Notes under the pieces: generated by a model
What the model was told of the DNA's origin: nothing
The model's input: only the letters and a program-made list of their open reading frames with translations
The model's database searches: none
Source: Parahaliea aestuarii
GTDB taxonomy: Bacteria > Pseudomonadota > Gammaproteobacteria > Pseudomonadales > Halieaceae
DNA length: 64,000 nucleotides
Direction of reading: 5' to 3'
Assembly: GCF_008064635.1 (NCBI RefSeq)
Contig: NZ_VRYZ01000010.1
Coordinates: 62,001 to 126,000, forward strand
Position numbers and translations under genes: made by a program
In this document: piece by piece, positions 19,909 through 28,818 of the stretch
How positions within the stretch are numbered: the first letter of the stretch is position 1
How the letters are laid out: the number at the start of each line of letters is the position of its first letter

Positions 19909-20840
19909 CCATGCTGTCCCGGGTTGCAGAGCGCCTGTACTGGAAGGCGCGCTATCTGGAGCGGGCCGAGGACATCGCCCGCCTGGTGGGCAGCTACCAC
20001 CTGTTGATCATGGATATCCCCCGCGGCGCCGAACTGGGCTGGGATGTACTGCTGCGTATCCTCGATGCCGAGCCGCAGTTCTACAGTCGCTACCGCACGG
20101 CGAGCGAGCAGAACATTGTCAAATTTCTTGTGTCGGATACGGACAATCCCGGCAGCGTGGTCTCCTCCGTGCGCAGTGCGCGGGAGAACGTGCGCACCAC
20201 CCGGGAAGTGCTGCCGGAAGAAACCTGGGAGCAGGTCAACGAACTCCACCTGTTTGTGAAGGAAGCGGCGGACAGGTCCATTGGCCGCCGCAATCGCCAG
20301 GCCTTTCTCGACGAAGTGGTGAGCCGCTGCCAGATGATCAACGGTATGCTGCAGACCACCCTCAGCCGCGATCACGCCTACCGTTTCACCCGCCTCGGGC
20401 ACCTGATCGAGCGCTGCGACATGACCACGCGGGTAGTGGATGTGGGAGTGATGGAGCTGCTGGAGAGGGACAGCCGCTTCGCGGCCATCGACCCCCTGGT
20501 CTGGAGTTCGCTGCTGCAGTCACTGTCGGCGCTTGGTGCCTACCGGCGCACGGTCGGTCCGCTGCTGGACGGTACCTCGGTGGCGGAATTCGTACTCAAG
20601 CAGGGCGATCATCCCCGTTCTGTGTTGTACTGTCTGCGCGGCATGCGCGACGCGGTCAAGGCGCTGAGCAACAACGACGACGTCATGCGGCATATCGAAC
20701 GCATGCGCCGCAAACTGGGCCGGCTGCGGGCAGAGCAGCTCGAACCGACCGAGTTTCACCGTTACATCGATGATTTCCAGTTGCTGATCAACCAGTTGCA
20801 TGTGTTGATCGGCGATACCTGGTTCCACCCGGAGACCTGA
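19905..20840 (+). CDS. Alpha-E domain protein (DUF403)
   Basis: A 311-residue all-helical protein beginning with the hallmark RVAERLYWKARYLERAEDIARL. It also contains RSARENVRTTREVLPEETWEQVNEL and GHLIERCDMTTRVVDV. Alpha-E domains are found almost only next to, or fused to, circularly permuted ATP-grasp proteins and are thought to help in the ligase reaction; no enzymatic activity is established. Translation starts inside the stop of the ATP-grasp gene. A paralogous domain is fused to the second ATP-grasp protein at 24324-26873. Confidence 0.88.
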   Translation: MTMLSRVAERLYWKARYLERAEDIARLVGSYHLLIMDIPRGAELGWDVLLRILDAEPQFYSRYRTASEQNIVKFLVSDTDNPGSVVSSVRSARENVRTTREVLPEETWEQVNELHLFVKEAADRSIGRRNRQAFLDEVVSRCQMINGMLQTTLSRDHAYRFTRLGHLIERCDMTTRVVDVGVMELLERDSRFAAIDPLVWSSLLQSLSALGAYRRTVGPLLDGTSVAEFVLKQGDHPRSVLYCLRGMRDAVKALSNNDDVMRHIERMRRKLGRLRAEQLEPTEFHRYIDDFQLLINQLHVLIGDTWFHPET

Positions 20841-20944
20841 GGCGACAATCCTGGCCCGCCAGCCGATTGAGCAGTCGGGAGCGTCTAGCGGCAGTGTCCG
20901 CCAGCGACAAGTGATATGAACGACAGCAACCCAGGAAGCCAACC

Positions 20945-23900
20945 ATGAGTATTCGCGTTGCCGTGCGGCACAACACCTACTACCGCTTCGATCGCCAGGT
21001 ATCGCTGTCGCCGCATATTCTGCGTCTGCGCCCCGCCCCTCACTGTCGCAACCGCATCTACAGCTATTCACTGAAGGTGCAGCCACAGCCGCACTTCATC
21101 AACTGGCAGCAGGACCCCTTCGGCAACTTCCTGGCCCGCCTGGTGTTCCCGGAAAAGGTGAACCATCTCAGTGTGGAAGTGGAGGTGATCACCGACATGA
21201 CGGTGATCAACCCCTTCGACTTCTTCGTGGAGGATTACGCCGGGCACTATCCTTTCAGTTACGACGCGGCCAGCCGCAAGGAACTGGCTCCCTACCTGGA
21301 AATCACCGACGACGGCCCGCTGCTCAAGGCCTGGCTACAGCAGGTGTCGCGGGACAAAACTCCCATCAATGACTTCCTGGTGGCGCTCAACCAGCGCCTG
21401 GAGCGCGACATCGAGTACAACGTGCGCATGGAACCGGGGGTGCAGACCTGCGAGGAGACCCTGGAACTGGGCCGCGGCTCCTGCCGCGATACCGGCTGGC
21501 TGCTGGTACAGGTCCTGCGCCACCTGGGCCTGGCGGCGCGCTTCTGCTCGGGTTACCTGGTGCAGCTGGCGCCGGATATGAAATCCCTCGACGGTCCCTC
21601 CGGCCCGACCGCGGATTTCACCGATCTGCACGCCTGGTGCGAAGTGTTCCTGCCGGGGGCGGGCTGGGTCGGCCTTGATCCCACCTCCGGCCTGTTCGCC
21701 GGCGAGAGCCATATTCCCCTGGCATGTACCCCATCGCCGATCTCCGCGGCGCCGATTACCGGCGCCACCTCCAAGTGCGAAGTGGAATTCAGTTACGAGA
21801 ATGTGGTGGAGCGCATCCACGAGGACCCGCGGGTCACCAAGCCCTACAGCGAGGGTCAGTGGCAGGCGATACAGGCGCTGGGGCAGGCGGTGGACGCGCA
21901 ACTGGAGGCCGGCGATGTGCGCCTGACCATGGGCGGCGAGCCGACTTTTGTTTCCATCGATGACATGGATTCGGCGCAGTGGAATGTGGCGGCGCTGGGT
22001 GAGCACAAACTGAAGCTGGCCAAGGATCTGCTGATCCGCCTGCGCGAACGCTTTGCGCCCGGCGGCCTGCTGCACTACGGCCAGGGCAAGTGGTATCCCG
22101 GTGAGCCCACCCCGCGCTGGGCGCTGGGTTGTTTCTGGCGCGCCGATGGCGAGCCCCTGTGGCAGCAACCGGAGCTGCTGGCGCGGGTGGACCGCAAGTA
22201 CGGCCACGAATTGCCCGAGGCGGAAGCCTTCATCCACGCCCTGGCGAAGCGCCTGGCGCTTCCCGCCGACTGTGTGCAGCCCGCCTACGAAGACAGCCTC
22301 TACTACCTGTGGCGTGAGCAGCAAACGCCGGACAATCTCGATCCCGCCAGTGCCGACCTCAAGGACGGCCAGGAGCGGAGGCGCCTGGCGCGCCTGCTGA
22401 GCCGCGGCCTCAATGAAGCCAGCGGTTTCATCCTGCCGGTCGAGCGCCAGGAGGGTGGCCCCTGGCTGTCCGGTCGCTGGAAGCTGCGAGCTGATCGCAT
22501 CAACCTGATTCCGGGCGACTCCCCGATGGGGCTGCGCCTGCCACTGGATTCGCTGGACCTGCCCGAGGACGAGGCCGAACTGCTGGTACCGGAGCGCGAC
22601 CCCTTCGCGCCGCGCCAGCCGCTGGCGCCGATCACGCGGCTGCAAGGCGCGGGGGAAGCGCCGGAAAACGAGACGCCACCGGCCTCTGCAGCGGTGCCCT
22701 GGGTGATTCGTACCACGCTCTGCGTCGAGCCGCGCGACGGCAAAATACATGTGTTCCTGCCGCCGCTGGAGTACCTTGAACACTATGTCGACCTGCTGCA
22801 GGCGGTTGAATCGGTGGCGACAGCGCTGCAACTGCCGGTGGTCATCGAGGGCTACGAGCCGCCCCGGGACCCGCGCCTGACCCGCCTGCTGGTGACTCCC
22901 GACCCCGGCGTTATTGAAGTCAATATCCACCCTGCCCCGAGCTGGCAGGCGCTGGTCGACAATACCCACATCCTCTACGAGGAAGCGCGCAAGGCGCGAC
23001 TGGGCACCGAGAAGTTCATGCTCGACGGGCGCCACTCGGGTACCGGCGGCGGCAATCACGTCACCCTGGGCGGCCAGCGTCCGGAAGACAGCCCCCTGCT
23101 GCGGCGCCCGCACCTCTTGCAGAGCCTGGTGACCTACTGGCAGCACCACCCGGGCCTGTCCTACCTGTTTTCCGGCTTGTTTCTCGGCCCCACCAGCCAG
23201 GCGCCGCGGGTGGACGAGGGCCGCGACGAAATGCTCTACGAGCTGGAGATCGCCTTCAGCCAGCTGCCCGAGGGGGAGGCCACCGCGCCCTGGATTGTGG
23301 ACCGGGTGATGCGCAACCTGCTCATCGACATTACCGGCAACACCCACCGCTCCGAGTTCTGTATTGACAAGCTCTATTCCCCCGGCACTGCCAGTGGCCG
23401 CCAGGGTATTCTGGAATTTCGCGGCTTTGAAATGCCGCCCCACCCGCAGATGGCGCTGGTGCAGATGCTGCTGTTGCGCAGCCTGGTGGCGCGATTCTGG
23501 GATCAGCCCTATCGCGCGCCGCTGGTGCGCTGGGGCACCCTGCTGCACGACCGCTTCATGATGCCCCACTATGTGTGGGCGGATGTGAAGGATGTGGTGG
23601 CGGATCTCAACGATCACGGCATCCCGTTCCAGCTGGATTGGCTGGCGCCCTTCGAGGAATTTCGCTTCCCCCATTACGGCAACCTCGATATCGACGATAT
23701 CAACCTGGAGCTGCGCTGGGCCATCGAACCCTGGCATGTACTGGGCGAGGAGGTCAGCAGCTTTGGCACCTCGCGCTATGTCGATTCCTCGGTGGAGCGC
23801 CTGCAGGTGAAGCTCTCCGGCCTGACGCCGGGCCGCCACCTGCTGGCCTGCAACGGGCGCCGGGTGCCCCTGCGCAGCACCGGTCGCCAGGGCGAATATG

Positions 23901-24283
23901 TCGCGGCGGTGCGCTACCGCGCCTGGCAACCGCCCTCGGCCCTGCACCCGCGCATCGGCATTCACGCGCCGCTGGTGTTCGATGTCATCGATACCTGGAA
24001 CGGCCGCTCCATCGGCGGCTGCACCTATCACGTCTCCCACCCGGGCGGGCGCAGCTACGACACCTTGCCGGTGAATGCCTTCGAGGCGGAGTCGCGCCGG
24101 GTCAGCCGCTTCTGGCAGGCCGGGCACAGCCAGAGCATCCTGCCGCCGGTGGGGGGGCTGGACAGTATCCGCGAGTTCTTCCCCCACCAGCAGCCGCCGC
24201 GGCCGATGGCGCCGCCGCCGGAAGAACCCGCCGGCGAGTACCCCCATACCCTGGACCTGAGGCGCCCGGTCTGGCCATGCTGA
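20945..24283 (+). CDS. Transglutaminase-like protease fused to DUF2126 ligase-like region
   Basis: A 1112-residue two-part protein. Residues 1-300 are a transglutaminase-like module (beta-sandwich start MSIRVAVRHNTYYRF) with the Cys-His-Asp triad at C180 (RGSCRDTGW), H229 (LHAW) and D245 (GLDPTSG). From about residue 320 (LTMGGEPTFVSIDD) to the end is DUF2126, containing SGTGGGNH near 700, which recalls the glutamine-synthetase/GCS-fold amide ligases to which DUF2126 has been linked. It ends in a proline-rich tail. No signal peptide. The protein therefore combines a thiol acyl-transfer or peptidase site with a possible ATP-dependent ligase. AGGAA precedes the ATG. Confidence 0.87.
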   Translation: MSIRVAVRHNTYYRFDRQVSLSPHILRLRPAPHCRNRIYSYSLKVQPQPHFINWQQDPFGNFLARLVFPEKVNHLSVEVEVITDMTVINPFDFFVEDYAGHYPFSYDAASRKELAPYLEITDDGPLLKAWLQQVSRDKTPINDFLVALNQRLERDIEYNVRMEPGVQTCEETLELGRGSCRDTGWLLVQVLRHLGLAARFCSGYLVQLAPDMKSLDGPSGPTADFTDLHAWCEVFLPGAGWVGLDPTSGLFAGESHIPLACTPSPISAAPITGATSKCEVEFSYENVVERIHEDPRVTKPYSEGQWQAIQALGQAVDAQLEAGDVRLTMGGEPTFVSIDDMDSAQWNVAALGEHKLKLAKDLLIRLRERFAPGGLLHYGQGKWYPGEPTPRWALGCFWRADGEPLWQQPELLARVDRKYGHELPEAEAFIHALAKRLALPADCVQPAYEDSLYYLWREQQTPDNLDPASADLKDGQERRRLARLLSRGLNEASGFILPVERQEGGPWLSGRWKLRADRINLIPGDSPMGLRLPLDSLDLPEDEAELLVPERDPFAPRQPLAPITRLQGAGEAPENETPPASAAVPWVIRTTLCVEPRDGKIHVFLPPLEYLEHYVDLLQAVESVATALQLPVVIEGYEPPRDPRLTRLLVTPDPGVIEVNIHPAPSWQALVDNTHILYEEARKARLGTEKFMLDGRHSGTGGGNHVTLGGQRPEDSPLLRRPHLLQSLVTYWQHHPGLSYLFSGLFLGPTSQAPRVDEGRDEMLYELEIAFSQLPEGEATAPWIVDRVMRNLLIDITGNTHRSEFCIDKLYSPGTASGRQGILEFRGFEMPPHPQMALVQMLLLRSLVARFWDQPYRAPLVRWGTLLHDRFMMPHYVWADVKDVVADLNDHGIPFQLDWLAPFEEFRFPHYGNLDIDDINLELRWAIEPWHVLGEEVSSFGTSRYVDSSVERLQVKLSGLTPGRHLLACNGRRVPLRSTGRQGEYVAAVRYRAWQPPSALHPRIGIHAPLVFDVIDTWNGRSIGGCTYHVSHPGGRSYDTLPVNAFEAESRRVSRFWQAGHSQSILPPVGGLDSIREFFPHQQPPRPMAPPPEEPAGEYPHTLDLRRPVWPC

Positions 24284-24323
24284 TGTATAGATTCGCCATG
24301 TCGCGGACCGGTGCATCGCGCAA

Positions 24324-26873
24324 ATGTTGAAACCCTCCGACAGCGCGAGTGTGGCAGCCTCCGGCACCGCCTTCAGCGAAGCCTATGCGCCAGACGGCGA
24401 CCTGCGCCAGCACTGGGAGTACCTGCTCGGCAGCCTCTCAGGCTTCAGTGCCGAGGAGCGCAGCGACCGGCTGCAGATGGTGGAGCGCCTGCTGCAGGAC
24501 GACGGCGCCAGCTACAACGACTACAGCAGCGGCGGTGCCCGGGAGTGGTCCCTGGACCCACTGCCCCTGCTGCTGGACAGCCGCGAGTGGCAGCGTATTG
24601 AATCCGGCGTGCGCGAGCGGGCCGAGTTGCTGAACCTGGTGCTGCGGGATATCTACGGCCCGCGCAGCCTGATCAAGCTCGGCATCATTCCCGCCGAGCT
24701 GGTGTTCGGGCACCCCGGGTTCCTGCGCGCCTGCGACGGCATCGCCCTGCCCGGTGAGCAGCACATCATCCAGTACGCGGTGGACATGCTGCGCGGGCCC
24801 GACGGCCGCATGCGGGTGATCGCAGACCGCACCCAGGTACCCAGTGGCGCGGGCTACGCGCTGGAAAACCGCAGAGTGATGGCGCGCGTCTTTCCCAGCC
24901 TGTTCCGGGACAGCCACGTGCACCGCCTGTCCCACTACTTCAACAGCCTGCGTACCCGACTCAACACCCTGGCGCCCAACGGCGGCCTGCCGCGGGTGGT
25001 GATGCTGACACCCGGGGCCTACAACGAGACCTACTTCGAGCACCTGTTCCTGGCCAACTACCTCGGCTACTCCCTGGTACAGGGCAGCGACCTGACGGTG
25101 CGCGACGGCTATGTGTGGCTGAAAACCCTGGGCGGCCTGAGCCGCATCGACGTCATCCTGCGCCGTGTCGATGATGACTACTGCGACCCGGTCGAGCTGC
25201 GCCCCGATTCCCAGCTGGGAGTGCCCGGCCTGCTGGAAGTCGTGCGCGCAGGGCGTGTTGCGGTGGCCAACCCCCTCGGCTGCGGGGTGCTGGAAAATAC
25301 CGCCTTGCTGAAATACCTCCCCGCGGCCGCGCGCCACCTGCTGGGGCGGGAACCGGCCCTGGAAGCTGCCCCCACCTACTGGTGCGGCGACCCCGAAGAC
25401 CGTGCCCTGGTGCTGGACCGGTTCGAAGACATGGTGATCAAGAGCATCCACAGCGGCAGCGATGGTCGCACCGTCCATGCCGGGAGCCTCGCCCGGGCCG
25501 GGCGCGAGACGCTGCGCCAGCGCATCCTGCAGCGTCCGGGCAGTTTCTCCGCCCAGCCCTTCCTGCAGCCGTCGCTGACGCCGGTATGGGACGGCGAGTG
25601 GGACGGGCCGGGAGCGGGCAGCGCGGCGGGTCGACCGGCCATCCTGCGCACCTTTGCGGTGGCGGGCGAGTCCTCCTATATCGTCATGTCCGGCGGCCTG
25701 ACCCGGGTGGCCCGCGCCGACGGCAATTTCGAGATTTCCAATCGCGCCGGTTCGCCCAGCAAGGACACCTGGGTGCTGGCCTCGGAGCCGGAGAAGCTCG
25801 AGCCCGCCGCGAGCCAGGCAATCGCCCGCGAACCCGGCGCCAGTGCCGAGTTACCCAGCAGGGTGGTGGAGAACCTGTTCTGGCTGGGACGCTACACCGA
25901 GCGCGCCGAGTCGGCACTGCGGCTGCTGCGCATCGTCTTCGCCAGTCTCGACGGCGCCAATCCGCCCAGCGCCGACAGTCGCAGTTTGCTGTTGCGGGCG
26001 GTCACCCAGCTCACCTGCACCTACCCGGGCTTTATGGTGGAATCCGGGGTGCAGAAGGACCCGCAACCGGAGTTGCTGGCGGTGGTGCTGGAGAGCCAGC
26101 GCCCAGGCAGCGTGGCCCACTCTCTGGCCGCCATGCTGAGTACGGTGGGGCAGGTGAAAGACTTCATGTCCACCGATACCCAGCGCATCCTCAACGATGT
26201 CAGCGGTCGCATGCAGCAGTTACCCCGGCGCCTGCAGCACGGCGTGGGCCCGGCCCAGCAGGAGGAGCTGAACGCACTGGTCACCGCCCTGCTGGCTCTG
26301 GCCGGACTGGTGCAGGAGTCCATGGTGCGCGGCCAGGGCTGGCACTTTCTGCAGGCCGGGCGGCGCATTGAGCGGAGCCTGCAAATCCTGTCCCTGCTGC
26401 GCTCGCTCTGGGTGCGCAAGACGGCCGGCGAGGACCAGGACCTGATGCTGGAGACGGCGCTGCTGAGCCTGGACTCCCTGAGCACCTACCGCCATCGCTA
26501 CCAGCGCCAGCTTGATGTCGCCAGCGGCCTCGATCACCTCCTGCTCAACGCCGCCAACCCGCGTTCTGTGTTGTTCCAGCTGGAGGAACTGAAGGGCCAC
26601 CTGGAACAGATTCCGGTCAGCGCCGGGAATGGACGCCTGCCGCGGCCCCAGCGCCTGTTGCTGGAGGCGGGAACCCAGTTGCAGCTGGCCGACCTGGAGG
26701 CACTGGCCAGCGGTGGCGGCGATGTCCTGCGCAGCGGGCTGGACCAGTTGCTGGCCCGCAGCCACCACCTGCTGGGTGGCATTGCCACGGCGATCAGCGA
26801 CCACTGCTTCGATCACACCGGCGGGCCGCGTCCGCTGGGCCCGGGGCCGGACAGGCGCGAGGTTGAGCCGTGA
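24324..26873 (+). CDS. Fusion of circularly permuted ATP-grasp and alpha-E domain
   Basis: An 849-residue fusion that duplicates in one chain the two separate proteins at 18460-20840. Residues 1-495 are an ATP-grasp paralogue (RTQVPSGAGYALENRRVMAR, LTPGAYNETYFEHLFLANYL, DVILRRVDDDYCDP). Residues 510-840 are alpha-E (SRVVENLFWLGRYTERAES). The ATP-binding strand reads MVIKSIHSGSDGR (Lys 373) instead of the partner's KPANESGGYG, so the glycine-rich loop is altered and activity may differ. It starts 41 bases after the DUF2126 gene and overlaps the next gene at GTGA. Confidence 0.87.
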   Translation: MLKPSDSASVAASGTAFSEAYAPDGDLRQHWEYLLGSLSGFSAEERSDRLQMVERLLQDDGASYNDYSSGGAREWSLDPLPLLLDSREWQRIESGVRERAELLNLVLRDIYGPRSLIKLGIIPAELVFGHPGFLRACDGIALPGEQHIIQYAVDMLRGPDGRMRVIADRTQVPSGAGYALENRRVMARVFPSLFRDSHVHRLSHYFNSLRTRLNTLAPNGGLPRVVMLTPGAYNETYFEHLFLANYLGYSLVQGSDLTVRDGYVWLKTLGGLSRIDVILRRVDDDYCDPVELRPDSQLGVPGLLEVVRAGRVAVANPLGCGVLENTALLKYLPAAARHLLGREPALEAAPTYWCGDPEDRALVLDRFEDMVIKSIHSGSDGRTVHAGSLARAGRETLRQRILQRPGSFSAQPFLQPSLTPVWDGEWDGPGAGSAAGRPAILRTFAVAGESSYIVMSGGLTRVARADGNFEISNRAGSPSKDTWVLASEPEKLEPAASQAIAREPGASAELPSRVVENLFWLGRYTERAESALRLLRIVFASLDGANPPSADSRSLLLRAVTQLTCTYPGFMVESGVQKDPQPELLAVVLESQRPGSVAHSLAAMLSTVGQVKDFMSTDTQRILNDVSGRMQQLPRRLQHGVGPAQQEELNALVTALLALAGLVQESMVRGQGWHFLQAGRRIERSLQILSLLRSLWVRKTAGEDQDLMLETALLSLDSLSTYRHRYQRQLDVASGLDHLLLNAANPRSVLFQLEELKGHLEQIPVSAGNGRLPRPQRLLLEAGTQLQLADLEALASGGGDVLRSGLDQLLARSHHLLGGIATAISDHCFDHTGGPRPLGPGPDRREVEP

Positions 26874-27799
26874 AATACCGCATTCGCCACACCACGCGCT
26901 ATCGCTACCAGGGGACAGTCAACCAGTGCCACAGCGTGGCCCACCTGCTGCCCCGGGACACGCCCTACCAGCTGTGCCGCAAGGCGCAGATCAGCCTGCA
27001 GCCGCGGCCGGCCCTGGCCAGCGACCGGCGCGACTATTTCGGCAATCGCAGTTACCACTTCAGCGTACAGTTCCCCCACGAGGTGCTGGAAATTACGGCC
27101 ACCAGCGAAGTGGAGGTCACCCGCGAGCGGGCCAGCCTGTCGCTGGATTTTGGCGCCACCTGCGCCGACGTGCGCCGGCAACTGGCCGGCACTAACAGCC
27201 AAGACGAGCAAGCGAGCGAAGTGCCGAACGCGACTCCGGGTGCCCTGCTGGCGCGCGAGTTCCAGCTCGACTCGCCCCTGGTGCAGGCCGGCCCGGAGCT
27301 GGCCGACTACGCGGCGCCGAGTTTCGACGATGAGCGCCCCTTCCTGTCCTGTGTGCGGGAACTGACCGAGCGTATTTTCAGCGACTTCGCCTACGACCCC
27401 CACCACACCGATGTGGCCACCCCCCTGTCCGAGGTGATTGAACACCGCCGCGGCGTGTGCCAGGACTTCGCCCACTTTGCCATCGGCTGCCTGCGCTCGC
27501 TCGGCTACCCGGCGCGCTATGTCAGCGGCTATCTGGAAACCCTGCCGCCGCCCGGCCAGCCCAAGCTGCAGGGCTCGGATGCCAGTCACGCCTGGTTCTC
27601 GGTGTTCTCGCCGGCGGAGGGCTGGTGCGATTTCGATCCCACCAACAACCTGCTGGCCAGCCAGCAGCACATCACCACCGCCTGGGGCCGGGACTACGCC
27701 GATGTCACACCCTTCAAGGGCACCATTCTCGGTGGTGGCGCCGGCCACACCCTGGAGGTGGAAGTGGATGTCACCCGCCTGGAAGGCCAGCCCGGATGA
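26870..27799 (+). CDS. Transglutaminase-like cysteine protease family protein
   Basis: A 309-residue protein with the bacterial transglutaminase N-terminal beta domain (MKYRIRHTTRYRYQGTVNQC) and a catalytic core with triad C197 (RGVCQDFAH), H240 (SHAWFSV) and D256 (CDFDPTNN). No signal peptide. Starts at GTG 26870 inside the stop of the ATP-grasp/alpha-E fusion, so it is translationally coupled to it. Likely reverses or processes the linkage made by the ligases, or transfers the product (inference). Confidence 0.9.
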   Translation: MKYRIRHTTRYRYQGTVNQCHSVAHLLPRDTPYQLCRKAQISLQPRPALASDRRDYFGNRSYHFSVQFPHEVLEITATSEVEVTRERASLSLDFGATCADVRRQLAGTNSQDEQASEVPNATPGALLAREFQLDSPLVQAGPELADYAAPSFDDERPFLSCVRELTERIFSDFAYDPHHTDVATPLSEVIEHRRGVCQDFAHFAIGCLRSLGYPARYVSGYLETLPPPGQPKLQGSDASHAWFSVFSPAEGWCDFDPTNNLLASQQHITTAWGRDYADVTPFKGTILGGGAGHTLEVEVDVTRLEGQPG

Positions 27800-28818
27800 A
27801 GCGCTTTCGCTGTCGCTGTGGCCAGGCGGTGTTCTTCGACAACGCCCTGTGCTCGGCCTGTGGTGCAACCCTGGGCTTTGACCCCGGCAGTATGGACATG
27901 CTGGCCCTGCAACTGGATGGCGAGCAGTGGTTGTCAGAAGACGGCGCAAGCTGGCGCCTGTGCAGCAATGGCCGCGACTTTGCCGTGTGCAACTGGCTGG
28001 TCGCTGCCGCCGGGGAAGAGTCGCGCTGCCTGGCCTGCCAGTTCAATCGCACCGTGCCCAACACCGGGGTGGCGGACAACGCCGCGCGCTGGGCGCGCAT
28101 GGAGCAGGCCAAGAAGCGGCTTCTTTTCACCCTGCTGGAACTGGGCCTGCCCCTGGAAACCCTGGCGCAGTCGCCGCAGCGGGGGCTGGCTTTCGATTTT
28201 GTGGAAGATGAACGCAGTGGCCACGGTTTTACCGAGGGCCTTGCCCACACCGGCTATGCCGCCGGTGTGATTACCATCAACCTGCTGGAAGCGGACGATG
28301 TCGCGCGGGAGGCCCAGCGCCAGTCCCTGCAGGAGGATTACCGCACCGTGCTCGGCCACCTGCGCCACGAGAGCGGGCACTATTTCTGGCAGTACCTGCA
28401 GGCCGGCGGGGATATCCGGGGGGCATTTCGCGAGCTGTTCGGGGAAGAATCGGTGGATTACGCCGGGGCACTACAGGCCCACTATGAACAGGGGCCGCCC
28501 CCGGACTGGAGCAGTCGCTATATCAGCGCCTACGCAAGTGCCCATCCCAGCGAGGACTGGGCCGAGAGCTGGGGGCATTACCTGCATATCTACGACGCCC
28601 TGGAAACCGCCGCCGCCTATGACCTGATTGATCAATCGCCGGCGCAGATGAGCATGCCGCGGCGCATCGAGTGCTGGCGCGAGCTGAGTGTGTCCCTGAA
28701 TGAACTGAACCGCAGTGCCGGGCTGGCGGACGCCTATCCCTTTGTCCTGAACACGGCGGTGGAGATGAAGCTGAGCTTCGTCGACCGGGTTATTGCTCTT
28801 TTGCAAACACCTCGTTGA
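27796..28818 (+). CDS. Zinc-ribbon putative metallopeptidase (Peptidase_Mx type)
   Basis: A 340-residue cytosolic protein. It opens with a zinc ribbon (C6, C8, C19, C22: RCRCGQ...CSACG) and a second Cys pair near 78-81 (RCLACQ). A catalytic domain follows with the HExxH-type motif HESGH at 191-195, then GEESVDYAGAL and HPSEDWAESWGHYLH, which supplies the likely third zinc ligand. Family members sit with alpha-E/ATP-grasp/transglutaminase genes. The start ATG overlaps the previous stop (ATGA). The 3' end overlaps the 3' end of the Anbu gene on the other strand by 29 bases. Confidence 0.85.
   Translation: MKRFRCRCGQAVFFDNALCSACGATLGFDPGSMDMLALQLDGEQWLSEDGASWRLCSNGRDFAVCNWLVAAAGEESRCLACQFNRTVPNTGVADNAARWARMEQAKKRLLFTLLELGLPLETLAQSPQRGLAFDFVEDERSGHGFTEGLAHTGYAAGVITINLLEADDVAREAQRQSLQEDYRTVLGHLRHESGHYFWQYLQAGGDIRGAFRELFGEESVDYAGALQAHYEQGPPPDWSSRYISAYASAHPSEDWAESWGHYLHIYDALETAAAYDLIDQSPAQMSMPRRIECWRELSVSLNELNRSAGLADAYPFVLNTAVEMKLSFVDRVIALLQTPR

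Noticed and set aside
21335-24367. A 1010-codon minus-strand frame opposite the DUF2126 gene
   Set aside because: Shadow frame; the plus-strand gene has a full catalytic triad and family motifs.
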